In this document: positions 1-9,149 of the stretch, piece by piece
Numbering within the stretch: the stretch's first letter is position 1
Layout of the letters: every line of letters starts with the position of its first letter
Source: Paludibacter jiangxiensis
GTDB taxonomy: Bacteria > Bacteroidota > Bacteroidia > Bacteroidales > Paludibacteraceae
DNA: 59,657 nucleotides
Reading direction: 5' to 3'
NCBI GenBank assembly: GCA_945870155.1
Contig: CAMBSB010000012.1
Location: 1 to 59,657, forward strand
Made by a program: the position numbers and the translations under genes
Notes under the pieces: model-generated
The model's database searches: none
What the model was told of the DNA's origin: nothing
What the model saw: only the letters and a program-made list of their open reading frames with translations

Positions 1-413
1 TGACCTTTTGTTAAACCATAAATTTGGTTATTAAACAAAAGAACATTGATGTCAATATTTCGTCGAACACTGTGTATAAAATGATTTCCACCAATAGCTA
101 AACAGTCGCCATCTCCGGTAATTTGCCAAACAGTAAGTTTAGGGTTAGCAACTTTTACTCCTGTGGCCACGGCAGCTCCACGCCCATGAATGGTATGAAA
201 ACCATATCCACTGATATAATATGGTAAGCGCGATGAACAACCTATACCTGAAATAACTGCTGTTTCGTGTGGCGCAACGCCCAGCTCTGCCATTACTTTT
301 TGTAGCGTATTAAGCACTGCATAATCTCCGCAGCCGGGACACCAACGTACATATTGATCGCTTTTAAAATCTTTTGCTGTATATTGTATAGGTGTTGAAA
401 CTATTGATTCCAT
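1..413 (-). CDS. korB: 2-oxoacid:ferredoxin oxidoreductase, beta subunit (5' part only)
   Basis: This is the thiamine-diphosphate subunit of an oxygen-sensitive 2-oxoacid (probably 2-oxoglutarate) oxidoreductase, which decarboxylates the acid, makes the acyl-CoA and reduces ferredoxin in the cytoplasm. The gene is cut by the window edge: about 137 N-terminal residues are visible. They contain WCPGCGDY near the start, which in this family supplies an iron-sulfur/TPP-site cysteine pair, then [14 protein letters not shown] and the GDGD segment of the TPP-binding motif. The start is the ATG at 413, directly before the typical [18 protein letters not shown] opening. It lies 75 bp downstream of korA on the same strand, so the two are probably one operon. 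The substrate cannot be settled from this fragment. Confidence 0.93.
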   Translation of the reverse strand, partial: MESIVSTPIQYTAKDFKSDQYVRWCPGCGDYAVLNTLQKVMAELGVAPHETAVISGIGCSSRLPYYISGYGFHTIHGRGAAVATGVKVANPKLTVWQITGDGDCLAIGGNHFIHSVRRNIDINVLLFNNQIYGLTKG

Positions 414-488
414 GATTTTTATTTTTTACTTTATCGTGTGATTGTTTTAAAGATTACTTAGTTGATATTAAATCTATTATCAATTAAA

Positions 489-2333
489 TTATTTCAAGAG
501 ACTTTCGAAATGCTCTTCCAATTCAGCAACTGTAAAAGGTTGACCTTGCACTTTGTTAAATTGTAGATATTCACCCGGAACTTTTGAACGCAAATAAGTT
601 GCAAATTGTCCACTGTTCAATTCACACACAATCACTTTTTTATATCGTTTTATTACCTCTTCTGTGTTTTTAGGAAGTGGGTTAATATAATTGAAGTTTG
701 CTAATGCTAATTTCTTTCCGTTTTTGTTTACTGAATTTACTGCTGTCATTAAATGTCCGGCAGTACTACCCCATCCAATTACTAATATTTCAGCACTTTC
801 TTCTCCTTCAACTTGAAGTTTAGGGATTTCATTGCTGATATAATCAATTTTGGCTTGACGGGTATCAACCATTTTTTGATGATTTATAGGATCTGTTGAA
901 ATTGCACCGGAATAATAATCTTTTTCAAGACCTCCATTTCTGTGTCCAAAACCTTCAGTTCCAGGAATGCTCCAATAACGAACAAGCGATTTTGGATCTC
1001 TTTCAGTCACTTTTAAACCTTCCATGCCCGGTTTGGAGAAATTAGGTGTTATTGTATCCAATTCTGCCAATTTTGGGAGTTTCCATAGCGAAGTTCCATT
1101 TCCGATATACGAATCGGTAAGTAAAATCACCGGAGTCATGTGTTCCAAAGCAATTTTTGAAGCCATATAAGCATAATGAAAACAATCAGCAGGATTGCTT
1201 GCAGCCATAACTACAGCGGGACTTTCACCATTGCGACCATAAAGTGCTTGTAATAAGTCGGTTTGCTCAGTTTTTGTAGGTAGACCGGTGGATGGACCTC
1301 CACGCATTACATCTACAATTACAAGTGGAAGTTCAGCCATAACTGCCAACCCAATGGCTTCAGATTTTAAAGCCAAACCAGGACCTGAAGTGTTGGTCGC
1401 TGCTAAAGCACCAGCAAACGAAGCACCTAAAGCAGTTGTAATTCCGGCAATTTCATCTTCGGCTTGAACAACTTTTACTCCTAAGTCTTTACGCAGTGAT
1501 AATTCTTGCATTATGTCAGTAGCAGGAGTAATAGGATAACTTCCTAAGAAAAGTTCCAATCCGGCTTTTTTAGCTGCGGCAATCAATCCCCAGGCAGTAG
1601 CTTTGTTACCACTAATGCTGGTATATTTTCCTTTTGGTAATTCATGCGATTTCTCAATTTTATAAGTTGAAATTGAAAGATGCAGGTTATTTCCATAATT
1701 AAAACCATCGGTCAACACCTTAATATTGGCTTCCAATAAAGTAGGTTTTTTCCCAAATTTGTTTTGTAAAAAATGTATTGCCTGATCTATTGGGCGATTG
1801 AACAACCAGCAAATCAAACCAAGAGCAAACATGTTTTTACTGCGTAAAACAGTTTTGTTGTCAAATCCCATTCCTTCGAGGCTTGCTTGAGTCAAAGAAG
1901 ACAAAGGAGCCGGAATTAACTGAATACTATCTGATAAACCTAATTCTTCAAAGGGATTTTCTGTTTTAAATCCCGCCTTATCTAAATCGGATTTTTGAAA
2001 ACAATCTACATCAAAAATTAGAACACCATTTTTCTTAATTCCATCAGAGTTTACCTTCAATGCAGCCGGGTTCATGGCTACCATCACTTCTGCATCATCG
2101 CCTGGCGTATATATTTTTGAAGCACCTAAGTGTACCTGAAAACCGGACACTCCACCCAGGGTTCCTTGCGGGGCACGAATTTCGGATGGGAAATCTGGGA
2201 AAGTTGATATTTCGTTTCCTAAAATTGCCGAAAGATTAGAAAAAAGTGTTCCTGTCAACTGCATTCCATCGCCTGAGTCGCCAGTAAATCGAACAACAAC
2301 ATTTTCCAATTCAGTTGTTTTTATAGTATTCAT
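489..2333 (-). CDS. korA: 2-oxoacid:ferredoxin oxidoreductase, alpha subunit with fused gamma domain
   Basis: A 614-residue protein combining the gamma domain (about residues 1-190, opening with the FTGDSGDGMQLTG segment) and the alpha pyrimidine-binding domain (about 235-610, with GSYPITPATDIM and QAEDEIAG). This gamma-alpha fusion is the usual Bacteroidota form of the KorA/OorA-type subunit. With KorB it would convert 2-oxoglutarate, CoA and oxidised ferredoxin to succinyl-CoA, CO2 and reduced ferredoxin, although substrate choice within this family is not certain from sequence alone. The length is normal and no frame damage is seen. It is first in a two-gene operon with korB and is separated from asnS upstream by an intrinsic terminator, so it should have its own promoter; none matching the local consensus is obvious. 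Confidence 0.93.
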   Translation of the reverse strand: MNTIKTTELENVVVRFTGDSGDGMQLTGTLFSNLSAILGNEISTFPDFPSEIRAPQGTLGGVSGFQVHLGASKIYTPGDDAEVMVAMNPAALKVNSDGIKKNGVLIFDVDCFQKSDLDKAGFKTENPFEELGLSDSIQLIPAPLSSLTQASLEGMGFDNKTVLRSKNMFALGLICWLFNRPIDQAIHFLQNKFGKKPTLLEANIKVLTDGFNYGNNLHLSISTYKIEKSHELPKGKYTSISGNKATAWGLIAAAKKAGLELFLGSYPITPATDIMQELSLRKDLGVKVVQAEDEIAGITTALGASFAGALAATNTSGPGLALKSEAIGLAVMAELPLVIVDVMRGGPSTGLPTKTEQTDLLQALYGRNGESPAVVMAASNPADCFHYAYMASKIALEHMTPVILLTDSYIGNGTSLWKLPKLAELDTITPNFSKPGMEGLKVTERDPKSLVRYWSIPGTEGFGHRNGGLEKDYYSGAISTDPINHQKMVDTRQAKIDYISNEIPKLQVEGEESAEILVIGWGSTAGHLMTAVNSVNKNGKKLALANFNYINPLPKNTEEVIKRYKKVIVCELNSGQFATYLRSKVPGEYLQFNKVQGQPFTVAELEEHFESLLK

Positions 2334-2363
2334 TCTTTATTAGATTGGTGTTTTATATTAATC

Positions 2364-2391
2364 GAAAAAAATGATTAGTCTTTGCTAATCC
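2364..2391 (-). terminator. Intrinsic terminator after asnS
   Basis: On the minus strand a GATTAG/CTAATC stem (2373-2390, six-base loop) is followed by a run of seven T (plus-strand A at 2364-2370). It sits 25 bp past the asnS stop and ends that transcript before korA begins. Confidence 0.7.
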
Positions 2392-2415
2392 AAAATAAGT
2401 CGCTCATTACAACAA

Positions 2416-3813
2416 TTAAAACTCAGCATTGTTCGGTGTGCGTGGAAATGGTATTACATCGCGTATATTGGTCATACCGGTAACAAATAATAATAAGCGT
2501 TCAAATCCTAGTCCAAAGCCTGCGTGAGGAGCTGTTCCAAATCGGCGCGTATCCATGTACCACCAAATATCTTTTTCAGGAACACCCATTTCGGCAGCTC
2601 GTTTGCTTAGTTTTTCATAATCTTCTTCACGTTGTGATCCGCCAATTATTTCTCCAATTTTAGGGAACAAAACATCCATAGCGCGAACTGTTTTTCCATC
2701 ATCGTTTTGCTTCATGTAAAACGATTTTATTTCTTTTGGATAATCGGTAAGAATAACCGGTTTTTTGAAATGTTGTTCTACCAAATAACGTTCGTGCTCC
2801 GACTGTAAATCAGTTCCCCAACCTACGGGAAATTCAAATTTATGTCCTTTAGCCACCGCTTCTTCCAATATAGCTACACCTTCGGTATAGGTTAATCTTT
2901 TAAAATCATTTGCTACCACAAAATTTAAACGTTCGTACAATTCTTTATCGTACATATTGCAAAGAAAATCAAGGTCATCCTTGCATTTTTCCAAAGCCCA
3001 TCGAATACAATATTGAATGAAATCTTGTGCTAATTGCATGTTTTCTTCAATTTCGTTGAAAGCCACTTCAGGCTCAATCATCCAGAATTCGGATAAATGG
3101 CGTGGTGTGTTTGAATTTTCGGCTCTGAAAGTTGGGCCAAAAGTATAAATTGCACCCATTGCCATGGCTGCTAATTCTCCTTCGAGCTGTCCCGACACAG
3201 TTAAACTTGCTTGCTTTCCAAAAAAATCATTTGAATAATCCAATGAACCATTTTCGTCTTTCTTCAAATCGTATAAGTTCAGTGTTGTAACCTGAAACAT
3301 TTGTCCGGCTCCTTCACAGTCAGAAGCAGTGATAATTGGTGTATGAAAATAGAAAAATCCACGTTCGTGAAAAAAGCTATGAACAGCCATGGCCATGTGG
3401 TGACGAATGCGGAAAATTGCTCCGAATGTATTTGTGCGGGGGCGTAAATGAGCAATTTCGCGCAAAAACTCCATGGTATGTCCTTTTTTCTGTAAAGGAT
3501 ATGTTTCAGGATCGGCAGTTCCGTATATCTCCAATTTATCAGCATGTATTTCTACCGATTGTCCTTTGCCCATCGATTCAACTAACTTACCAGTAACGCA
3601 GATACAAGCACCGGTTGTAATTGGTTTTAAATAGTCATCTCCAAATTTTTCGTTATCAACAACTACTTGAATATTGTTTATTGTTGAGCCATCATTCAAG
3701 GCAATAAAACTCACATTTTTATTTCCACGGCGGGTACGTACCCATCCTTTTATAATCACGTCATTCCCATAATCATTGCGTTTTAGCGCATCAACAATTA
3801 CTGTTCTTGTCAT
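2416..3813 (-). CDS. asnS: Asparaginyl-tRNA synthetase
   Basis: Class II aminoacyl-tRNA synthetase that charges tRNA-Asn. The 465-residue protein has an N-terminal OB-fold anticodon-binding domain (about 1-110, with [12 protein letters not shown]) and a class II catalytic domain with [21 protein letters not shown] (motif 2 region) and [10 protein letters not shown] (motif 3). [11 protein letters not shown] is the asparaginyl rather than aspartyl form. I chose the ATG at 3813, which opens [14 protein letters not shown]; an in-frame start 33 bp further up would add a tail that looks unlike the family. It is a single-gene unit with terminators on both sides. A TAATTTTG element at 3870-3863 could be its -7 box, but no well-spaced -33 element is seen. 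Confidence 0.96.
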   Translation of the reverse strand: MTRTVIVDALKRNDYGNDVIIKGWVRTRRGNKNVSFIALNDGSTINNIQVVVDNEKFGDDYLKPITTGACICVTGKLVESMGKGQSVEIHADKLEIYGTADPETYPLQKKGHTMEFLREIAHLRPRTNTFGAIFRIRHHMAMAVHSFFHERGFFYFHTPIITASDCEGAGQMFQVTTLNLYDLKKDENGSLDYSNDFFGKQASLTVSGQLEGELAAMAMGAIYTFGPTFRAENSNTPRHLSEFWMIEPEVAFNEIEENMQLAQDFIQYCIRWALEKCKDDLDFLCNMYDKELYERLNFVVANDFKRLTYTEGVAILEEAVAKGHKFEFPVGWGTDLQSEHERYLVEQHFKKPVILTDYPKEIKSFYMKQNDDGKTVRAMDVLFPKIGEIIGGSQREEDYEKLSKRAAEMGVPEKDIWWYMDTRRFGTAPHAGFGLGFERLLLFVTGMTNIRDVIPFPRTPNNAEF

Positions 3814-3907
3814 ATATCTATATATTAAAATATTATGTTTGGTCAAAATTTATTTAAGGGCACAAAATTACAAAAAAACATTCAAAAACTACTCATTTAT
3901 AGCTAAC

Positions 3908-3942
3908 AAAAAAACACCTGATTTTTAAAATTCAGGTGTTTT
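3908..3942 (-). terminator. Intrinsic terminator after the GldJ-like gene
   Basis: A perfect 11-bp stem (AAAACACCTGA at 3911-3921 against TCAGGTGTTTT at 3932-3942) is followed on the minus strand by eight T. It lies 30 bp beyond the stop of the GldJ-like gene. Confidence 0.85.
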
Positions 3943-3971
3943 GATGATATAATTTAAATTTTAAAATAATC

Positions 3972-5465
3972 TTACTTTTTTGTTTTAAGTTCTACATTAC
4001 CTACCATACTCATTGCACATCTGAAGCCTATGTCATTGGCTGACTTGTTTTGTTCCAAATATCTACGAGTAGAAGGATTTAACCAATAAATTCTATCTTT
4101 CCATGAGCCCCCTTTATAAACACGTGCTTTTGAAGTTAATAATGGACGTAAAACATCAGTAACATCCAAAGTATCAGCTTTATATAAATCAGGATTAGCC
4201 AATGAGAAATTTACTTGCGACTGTGCATCGCCATCTTTAAAATTACGTAAATCTAAAATGCTGTCATTCAATATTCTACCTAATGAATCTAAGGCATAAA
4301 TACTATTGCCTTTTGCATCAATTCCGGTTTTGCGTGGAATCATATAAACATTACCTCTAAATGAATTATATTCAGCAACATCATTGTAACTAGTTGGTTT
4401 ATAAACATCTAAAACCCACTCGTTTACATTACCTGCCATATTGAATAATCCAAAATCGTTTGGTGCGTAGGATGTAACTGCTGTTGTAATTGTGGCTTTG
4501 TCATTTAATCTTCCTGAAGGACCCATTAAATCACCTCTACCGCGAATAAAATTGGCTTGCATTTCACCTTTTTTTGATTTTGAATTATCGCGCATTTGTG
4601 CACCCGACCATGGATAAGTTTTACCCTCCGGCACCATTCCATCATCATCTGCTTTTATTGCGTATGCTGCAAATTCCCATTCAGCTTCGGTAGGTAAGCG
4701 GAAATCGGAGAACAAAATTCCATCAGCCATATCTACTTTACGATTTGTACCGTAAAGCGAAGTTTTAGCATTTTTGCCTTGGGCTGGTTGATAGCTTTCG
4801 AGCATGAGATATTTTTGTGTGTTAAAAACAAAATTATTTCTAACCGAATCGTAACTTAAATTTTCAAGATTTTTGAAATTTGGAGCTTCAATAACTCCTG
4901 CTACAATTAAAGCTTTTTCGTTAACACGATCGGTACGCCAAGCACAATAGTCCATAGCTTGTTCCCAAGTTACACCCACTACCGGATATTCATCAAAGGC
5001 GGGATGTGTAAAGTAATTTTGTAGATAAGGTTCGTTATAAGCCAACTCTTCGCGCCATGTTAATACATCCGGAAGTGATTTTAGTACTAAATTTGGAGCA
5101 GTTCTGCCATAAACAACTTTCATCCAGTTGGTATATTCACGCCAATCAATATTTCGTATCTCATATTGATCCATATAAAATGAACTTACTGTAATTCTTC
5201 GTGGTCTGTTATCGCGTTGAGCAGTAATAAACTCACCTTTTTCACCAATGGTGTATGAACCGCCCTCAATGGCTACCATGCCAAGTGGAACTTTTGATTC
5301 GAAAGCTTTTTTTACTGTAAATCCGGTGCTGTTAATATCATTATAATCCCAACCGGTAGTGCTTGAAGCTCCTTTTTTAGATGAACTACATGATTTTCCA
5401 ATTATTCCAATTAAAATAATTCCGAGGAAAATAAATGCAAACCTGAATATTTTTTTAAAATTCAT
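3972..5465 (-). CDS. GldJ-like SUMF1/FGE-fold lipoprotein
   Basis: A 497-residue exported protein with a hydrophobic signal segment (about 8-23) and a cysteine at residue 26 in IGKSCSSS, which can serve as a lipidation site although the box is not canonical. The body is a formylglycine-generating-enzyme/sulfatase-modifying-factor fold (GMVAIEGGSYTIG, FRLPTEAEWEFAA, NMAGNVNEWVLDVY, VYKGGSW, DIGFRCAMS). The TGWDYND...GF opening after the cysteine resembles GldJ of gliding Bacteroidota. GldJ/GldK paralogs in these organisms are structural lipoproteins of the type IX secretion ring, not active sulfatase-maturing enzymes. It is a monocistronic gene 27 kb from the porK paralog. It could instead be another PorK/GldK-like lipoprotein. 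Confidence 0.8.
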   Translation of the reverse strand: MNFKKIFRFAFIFLGIILIGIIGKSCSSSKKGASSTTGWDYNDINSTGFTVKKAFESKVPLGMVAIEGGSYTIGEKGEFITAQRDNRPRRITVSSFYMDQYEIRNIDWREYTNWMKVVYGRTAPNLVLKSLPDVLTWREELAYNEPYLQNYFTHPAFDEYPVVGVTWEQAMDYCAWRTDRVNEKALIVAGVIEAPNFKNLENLSYDSVRNNFVFNTQKYLMLESYQPAQGKNAKTSLYGTNRKVDMADGILFSDFRLPTEAEWEFAAYAIKADDDGMVPEGKTYPWSGAQMRDNSKSKKGEMQANFIRGRGDLMGPSGRLNDKATITTAVTSYAPNDFGLFNMAGNVNEWVLDVYKPTSYNDVAEYNSFRGNVYMIPRKTGIDAKGNSIYALDSLGRILNDSILDLRNFKDGDAQSQVNFSLANPDLYKADTLDVTDVLRPLLTSKARVYKGGSWKDRIYWLNPSTRRYLEQNKSANDIGFRCAMSMVGNVELKTKK

Positions 5466-5566
5466 ATTAATATAATTTGTTTTGTTGAGTTGATATTAAT
5501 TTGAGAAAATTGATTTTGTTTGAAAAAAACAGAGTTAAATTGCTTTTATTATTGACAATAGAACTG

Positions 5567-5598
5567 CAAAAATAGTTTATTTTTTAATACTATACAAT
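5567..5598 (-). promoter_or_regulatory. Candidate promoter for the GldJ-like gene
   Basis: Read on the minus strand: ATTG (5598-5595), a 20-bp spacer, then TATTTTTG (5574-5567), close to the Bacteroidota consensus TTTG-N19..21-TAnnTTTG. Transcription would start near 5560, about 95 nt before the ATG. The rest of the 460-bp gap (5466-5926) is A/T-rich and shows nothing else beyond the folP promoter. Confidence 0.5.
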
Positions 5599-5825
5599 TT
5601 TAAATCTATTTTTTAAATGCTACAAATTCGTGTAATGCTATATAATAACTACATTTTAATGAAAAACGTATGTTTTTAAAATTATTTAAGCCGAAAATTA
5701 ATAATACTATGGCTTAATGTCTTATTATCACGCATTATTTTTAATGTTAAATTGAGTTTTGTTATCCATTTCAATTTTTACACATCTAAAAAAACCATGC
5801 TTCTAAATTCAATTGAATAGCTTTA

Positions 5826-5859
5826 TTTGAATTATATACGATAATTTTTCTTACTTTTG
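5826..5859 (+). promoter_or_regulatory. Candidate promoter for folP-cdaA
   Basis: TTTG at 5826-5829 and TACTTTTG at 5852-5859 with a 22-bp spacer, slightly longer than the usual 19-21. A start near 5866 would give a leader of about 60 nt before folP. Confidence 0.5.
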
Positions 5860-5926
5860 CATAAACCAGCTGTTTTTCAAAAAATAACACTAAATATTGG
5901 TTGCCTTTTTTTAAGCGATTACATTT

Positions 5927-6760
5927 ATGCAATTGAAAATTAATAACATATTAATTGATTTAACAAGTCCTATCGTAATGGGAATTGTGAACGTAACTCC
6001 TGATTCGTTTTTTGCAGGGAGTCGTTTCAATTCAACTAAATCGATTTTGAACTGTGTAGAAAAAATGTTAAGTGAGGGTGCAACTATCATTGACATAGGT
6101 GGATATTCAACTCGCCCTATGGCCGAAAACATTACTGATGAAGAAGAAATAAGTAGGCTGTCTAAAGCATTGGAAATTATATTATCAAAGTTTCCTGACA
6201 TCAAAATTTCTGTTGATACTTTTAGGTCAAATGTAGCACGGCATGTAGTTCTAAATTACAATGTGGGTATGATTAACGACATTAGCGGTGGTAGTTTGGA
6301 TAATTTTATGTTCGAAACTATTGCCGATTTGAAAGTGGCTTACGTGCTGATGCATACGCGTGGAAATCCACAAAATATGCAAAATATGACGGAATATAAT
6401 TTTTTAATTTCCGAAATTATTGATTTTTTACAAAGAAAAATCGTTCAACTTCACTTGCTGGGTGTTCATGATGTTGTAATTGATCCGGGTTTCGGTTTTG
6501 CTAAAACTACAGAACAAAATTTTGAAATTTTAAACAAGTTGCATTATTTCAAAGAATTGAAGATGCCAATTTTGGCGGGATTGTCACGCAAATCAATGTT
6601 ATATAAAACCCTGAATATTGAACCGGAAGATGCATTGAATGCCACCACAGCAGCAAATGTTTTAGCATTAAAGGGCGGTGCATCAATTTTAAGAGTACAC
6701 GATGTGAAAGAAGCCATGCAAGCTATAAAAATATATAACAGTTACATGCAATCACTATAA
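5927..6760 (+). CDS. folP: Dihydropteroate synthase
   Basis: Joins 6-hydroxymethyl-7,8-dihydropterin pyrophosphate to p-aminobenzoate in folate synthesis; the target of sulfonamides. The 277-residue protein carries MGIVNVTPDSFF (pterin/Mg site) near residue 18, IIDIGGYSTRP, the SVDTFR segment, MINDISGG, VIDPGFGFAKT and AGLSRKSM, in the normal order of the TIM-barrel family. Length is normal. The next gene, cdaA, begins 26 bp after its stop, a folP-cdaA pairing that is common in Bacteroidota, so they are likely co-transcribed from the promoter upstream. Confidence 0.96.
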   Translation: MQLKINNILIDLTSPIVMGIVNVTPDSFFAGSRFNSTKSILNCVEKMLSEGATIIDIGGYSTRPMAENITDEEEISRLSKALEIILSKFPDIKISVDTFRSNVARHVVLNYNVGMINDISGGSLDNFMFETIADLKVAYVLMHTRGNPQNMQNMTEYNFLISEIIDFLQRKIVQLHLLGVHDVVIDPGFGFAKTTEQNFEILNKLHYFKELKMPILAGLSRKSMLYKTLNIEPEDALNATTAANVLALKGGASILRVHDVKEAMQAIKIYNSYMQSL

Positions 6761-6786
6761 TATCAACACTTTACGATAAAATAAAT

Positions 6787-7572
6787 ATGGGATTTCAAAT
6801 AGGAATTAAAGATATAATTGATATAATATTAGTGGCAATACTATTATATCAAATGTTTAAATTGCTAAAACGCTCTGGAGCAGTTAATATTTTTATAGGG
6901 ATACTAGCGTTTTTAATATGCTGGTTTCTTGTGTCTTATGTGTTCAAGATGGAATTGCTTGGAAGCATATTCGATAGAGTTGTCAGCGTGGGAGCATTTG
7001 CTTTGATAGTGCTGTTTCAGGATGAAATAAGACGTTTTTTCTCGAAAATTGGTTCAAAGCAAAAATGGAGTTCGTTGAGTTTTCTAAAGAAAATGTTTAG
7101 CAGTGATACTGAGGCCGAAAATAACCTGGATATTCAATTAATTCAAATAGTGTTAGCTTGTAGAGGACTCTCAAAAACGTCTACAGGCGGACTGATAATA
7201 TTAACGCGTAATAATGAGTTGGAGGCTTACACACAATCAGGTGAGCAAATTAATGCGACTATAAGTTCCCGCTTAATCGAAAATATATTTTTCAAAAACA
7301 GTCCATTGCACGATGGCGCTATGATTATTTCAGCAAAAAAAATTAAAGCTGCAGCTTGTATTTTGCCCATTTCCAAAAATCAGACCATTCAAAAACGTTT
7401 GGGATTAAGACACCGTGCTGCTTTAGGTATAAGCGAACAGTCTGATGCCATAGCCATAGTTATATCTGAAGAGACAGGGCATATATCATGGGCTATAAAC
7501 GGACAATTGACAACCAATGTTAAGCCGGAACAATTAGAGCATTTTCTGTCGGAAGAGCTTGTAAATCACTAG
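6787..7572 (+). CDS. cdaA: Diadenylate cyclase (CdaA/DacA type)
   Basis: Makes the second messenger cyclic di-AMP from two ATP at the inner membrane. The 261-residue protein has about three N-terminal membrane helices (roughly 10-80, including LLGSIFDRVVSVGAFALIVLFQ) and a DAC domain with the DGA motif at about 176-178 (LHDGAMII) and RHR at about 208-210 (RHRAALGISE), both needed for catalysis. This is the CdaA architecture rather than DisA or CdaS. It follows folP by 26 bp on the same strand. The convergent regulator gene ends only 28 bp beyond its stop. Confidence 0.95.
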   Translation: MGFQIGIKDIIDIILVAILLYQMFKLLKRSGAVNIFIGILAFLICWFLVSYVFKMELLGSIFDRVVSVGAFALIVLFQDEIRRFFSKIGSKQKWSSLSFLKKMFSSDTEAENNLDIQLIQIVLACRGLSKTSTGGLIILTRNNELEAYTQSGEQINATISSRLIENIFFKNSPLHDGAMIISAKKIKAAACILPISKNQTIQKRLGLRHRAALGISEQSDAIAIVISEETGHISWAINGQLTTNVKPEQLEHFLSEELVNH

Positions 7573-7600
7573 AAAACAAGAGTTTTGTTGCTATAGAAAT

Positions 7601-8290
7601 TTATTCTTCAAAGCAATATCCATATCCCAGGCGGGTAATAATATTTTTGCCATATTCGCCAATTTTCTTTCTTAAGCGTGTAATATTTACATCTATGGTT
7701 CTATCCAAAACAATTACTTCATCGGACCAAACACGTGATAATATTTCTTCGCGCGTAAAAACACGATTCTTGTTTTCCAGGAACAACTTAAGCATTTCAA
7801 ATTCTTTTTTTGTAAATGCTACTTCCACACCATGAAGCGATACTTTTTTGTTTTCGAGCGACATGGTAAGGTCTTCATACACCAAATCAACCTTTTGTTC
7901 ATCAGCAGGTTTAACAACATCTACCCGGCGAAGAATAGCTTTAACCCTGGCTTGAACTTCACGTATAGAGAATGGCTTTGAAATATAATCATCAGCACCG
8001 ATATTGAATCCTATTAACTTGTCGTTTTCAGTATCTTTAGCTGTTAAAAAAACAATGGGAATTCCAGCTGTGTTAGGATTTTCGCGCAGCAAACGTGCCA
8101 TTTTGAATCCTGACATTTCACCCATCATTACGTCGAGCAAAAACAAGTTATAATTTGATAAGTCTTTGCTCAATGCTTCTTCGGCTGAATATGCTACATC
8201 AACCTGATAACCATCAATTTCCAAGTTAAATTGAAGAATTTCACACAAATCTTCTTCATCGTCTACTACTAAAACATTATACTTTTTCAT
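7601..8290 (-). CDS. OmpR/PhoB-family response regulator (RprY-like, orphan)
   Basis: A 229-residue two-domain regulator. The receiver domain (about 1-120) shows the acidic pair VDDEED, the phosphoacceptor in LFLLDVMMGEMSG, the threonine in FLTAKD and the lysine in ISKPFS. The C-terminal winged-helix DNA-binding domain (about 130-229) contains LTMSLENKKVSLHG, FTKKEFEMLKLF and VDVNITRLRKKIG-type features. The closing IITRLGYGYCFEE is typical of RprY-type regulators of Bacteroidota. No histidine kinase lies beside it, so its partner must be elsewhere. It converges with cdaA. Which genes it controls cannot be told here. Confidence 0.92.
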   Translation of the reverse strand: MKKYNVLVVDDEEDLCEILQFNLEIDGYQVDVAYSAEEALSKDLSNYNLFLLDVMMGEMSGFKMARLLRENPNTAGIPIVFLTAKDTENDKLIGFNIGADDYISKPFSIREVQARVKAILRRVDVVKPADEQKVDLVYEDLTMSLENKKVSLHGVEVAFTKKEFEMLKLFLENKNRVFTREEILSRVWSDEVIVLDRTIDVNITRLRKKIGEYGKNIITRLGYGYCFEE

Positions 8291-8579
8291 GCGTAAATAA
8301 TTGTTTTTTTAAAGGTCACATGGAACTCGCATATCAGATTTTCAAGGTCTTTGGTGAAAACTGCGTAAATGCTCGTTTCATGCAAATTTTTAATAAATTC
8401 TAAAGGCGTAAATTTTTCATATTGACTTTAAAACTAAATCAATATAAATCATTAGTTAATAATTTCATTTATTTATTTTACAAAGAAATATAAAGATTAT
8501 TTCGTAAGTGTGTATTATCTATTACAAAGATATGACAAAAATTTGGAGTAAACCATAATAATTGTCTCTTCACCATTAT

Positions 8580-8730
8580 TGTATATCATAAAGCACCAGC
8601 ACTACTAAGATGATGGTATTTTTTTCTATTGTTAGGGCGAGGATAAGTGCGGATTAAAATCCAGCTTTCTGCTGGCAAGCCCAAGGAATACAACAGGTTG
8701 GATTGTAAATTCCACCAGATGCCGTTGTTT
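8580..8730. other. Hairpin-rich intergenic element before the toxin-antitoxin pair
   Basis: Within the 564-bp gap 8291-8854 this stretch is less A/T-rich than its surroundings. It contains GGATT-AA-AATCC (8651-8662) running directly into a perfect CCAGC-TTTCT-GCTGG hairpin (8661-8675), followed by a weaker dyad (CAAC near 8691 against GTTG near 8725). No coding frame is credible. It looks like a folded intergenic repeat or an RNA leader remnant. The rest of the gap, 8291-8580, shows nothing I can name. Confidence 0.4.
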
Positions 8731-8795
8731 AATAATCAGTTGAAAATGTAAGAAAATTAATGCAAATGAAGTAATGGCTTTAGATTGAAATATAA

Positions 8796-8827
8796 TTTGT
8801 GAATTTAAAACAAAATACTTATCTTTG
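8796..8827 (+). promoter_or_regulatory. Consensus promoter of the HigBA-type operon
   Basis: TTTG at 8796-8799, a 20-bp spacer and TATCTTTG at 8820-8827 match the Bacteroidota housekeeping promoter exactly. The predicted transcript start near 8834 leaves about 20 nt before the toxin ATG. Confidence 0.7.
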
Positions 8828-8854
8828 GCGTTAGTATTTTAAATGGAGTTTCCT

Positions 8855-9136
8855 ATGATAATATCTTTTGGTTCAAAAGACACTGAAAAAATATGGAATG
8901 GAGATATAATTAAGCATTTACCTATTGAAATTCAGCAAATTGGAAGACGAAAATTAAGGATGCTTCATAATTCTCAATCATTATTAGATTTGCGTATTCC
9001 ACCCTCAAATAGATTAGAAAAATTGTCTGGTAATTTATCTGAATTTTACAGTATCAGGATAAATGACCAATGGCGGATTATTTTTAATTGGGAAAACAAT
9101 CAGGCTTATCAAGTACAAATTGTTGATTATCATTAA
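8855..9136 (+). CDS. higB: HigB-type toxin (RelE/ParE fold)
   Basis: A 93-residue toxin of the HigB-1/RelE superfamily, members of which cleave mRNA on the ribosome. It shows the family pattern SFGSKDTEKIWNG, then RIPPSNRLEKLSG, then YSIRINDQWRIIFNWEN and the closing VQIVDYH. I chose the ATG at 8855 because GGAG at 8845-8848 sits at a good distance before it; an in-frame ATG at 8843 would add four residues (MEFP) and overlaps that GGAG. The antitoxin gene starts 13 bp downstream, the toxin-first order typical of hig loci. It has its own consensus promoter. Confidence 0.92.
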   Translation: MIISFGSKDTEKIWNGDIIKHLPIEIQQIGRRKLRMLHNSQSLLDLRIPPSNRLEKLSGNLSEFYSIRINDQWRIIFNWENNQAYQVQIVDYH

Positions 9137-9149
9137 AATAAAACTCAAA

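Noticed and set aside
8843-8854. Upstream ATG of the HigB-type toxin
   Set aside because: It would place the GGAG ribosome site inside the start codon region; the ATG at 8855 has a proper spacing and matches family length.
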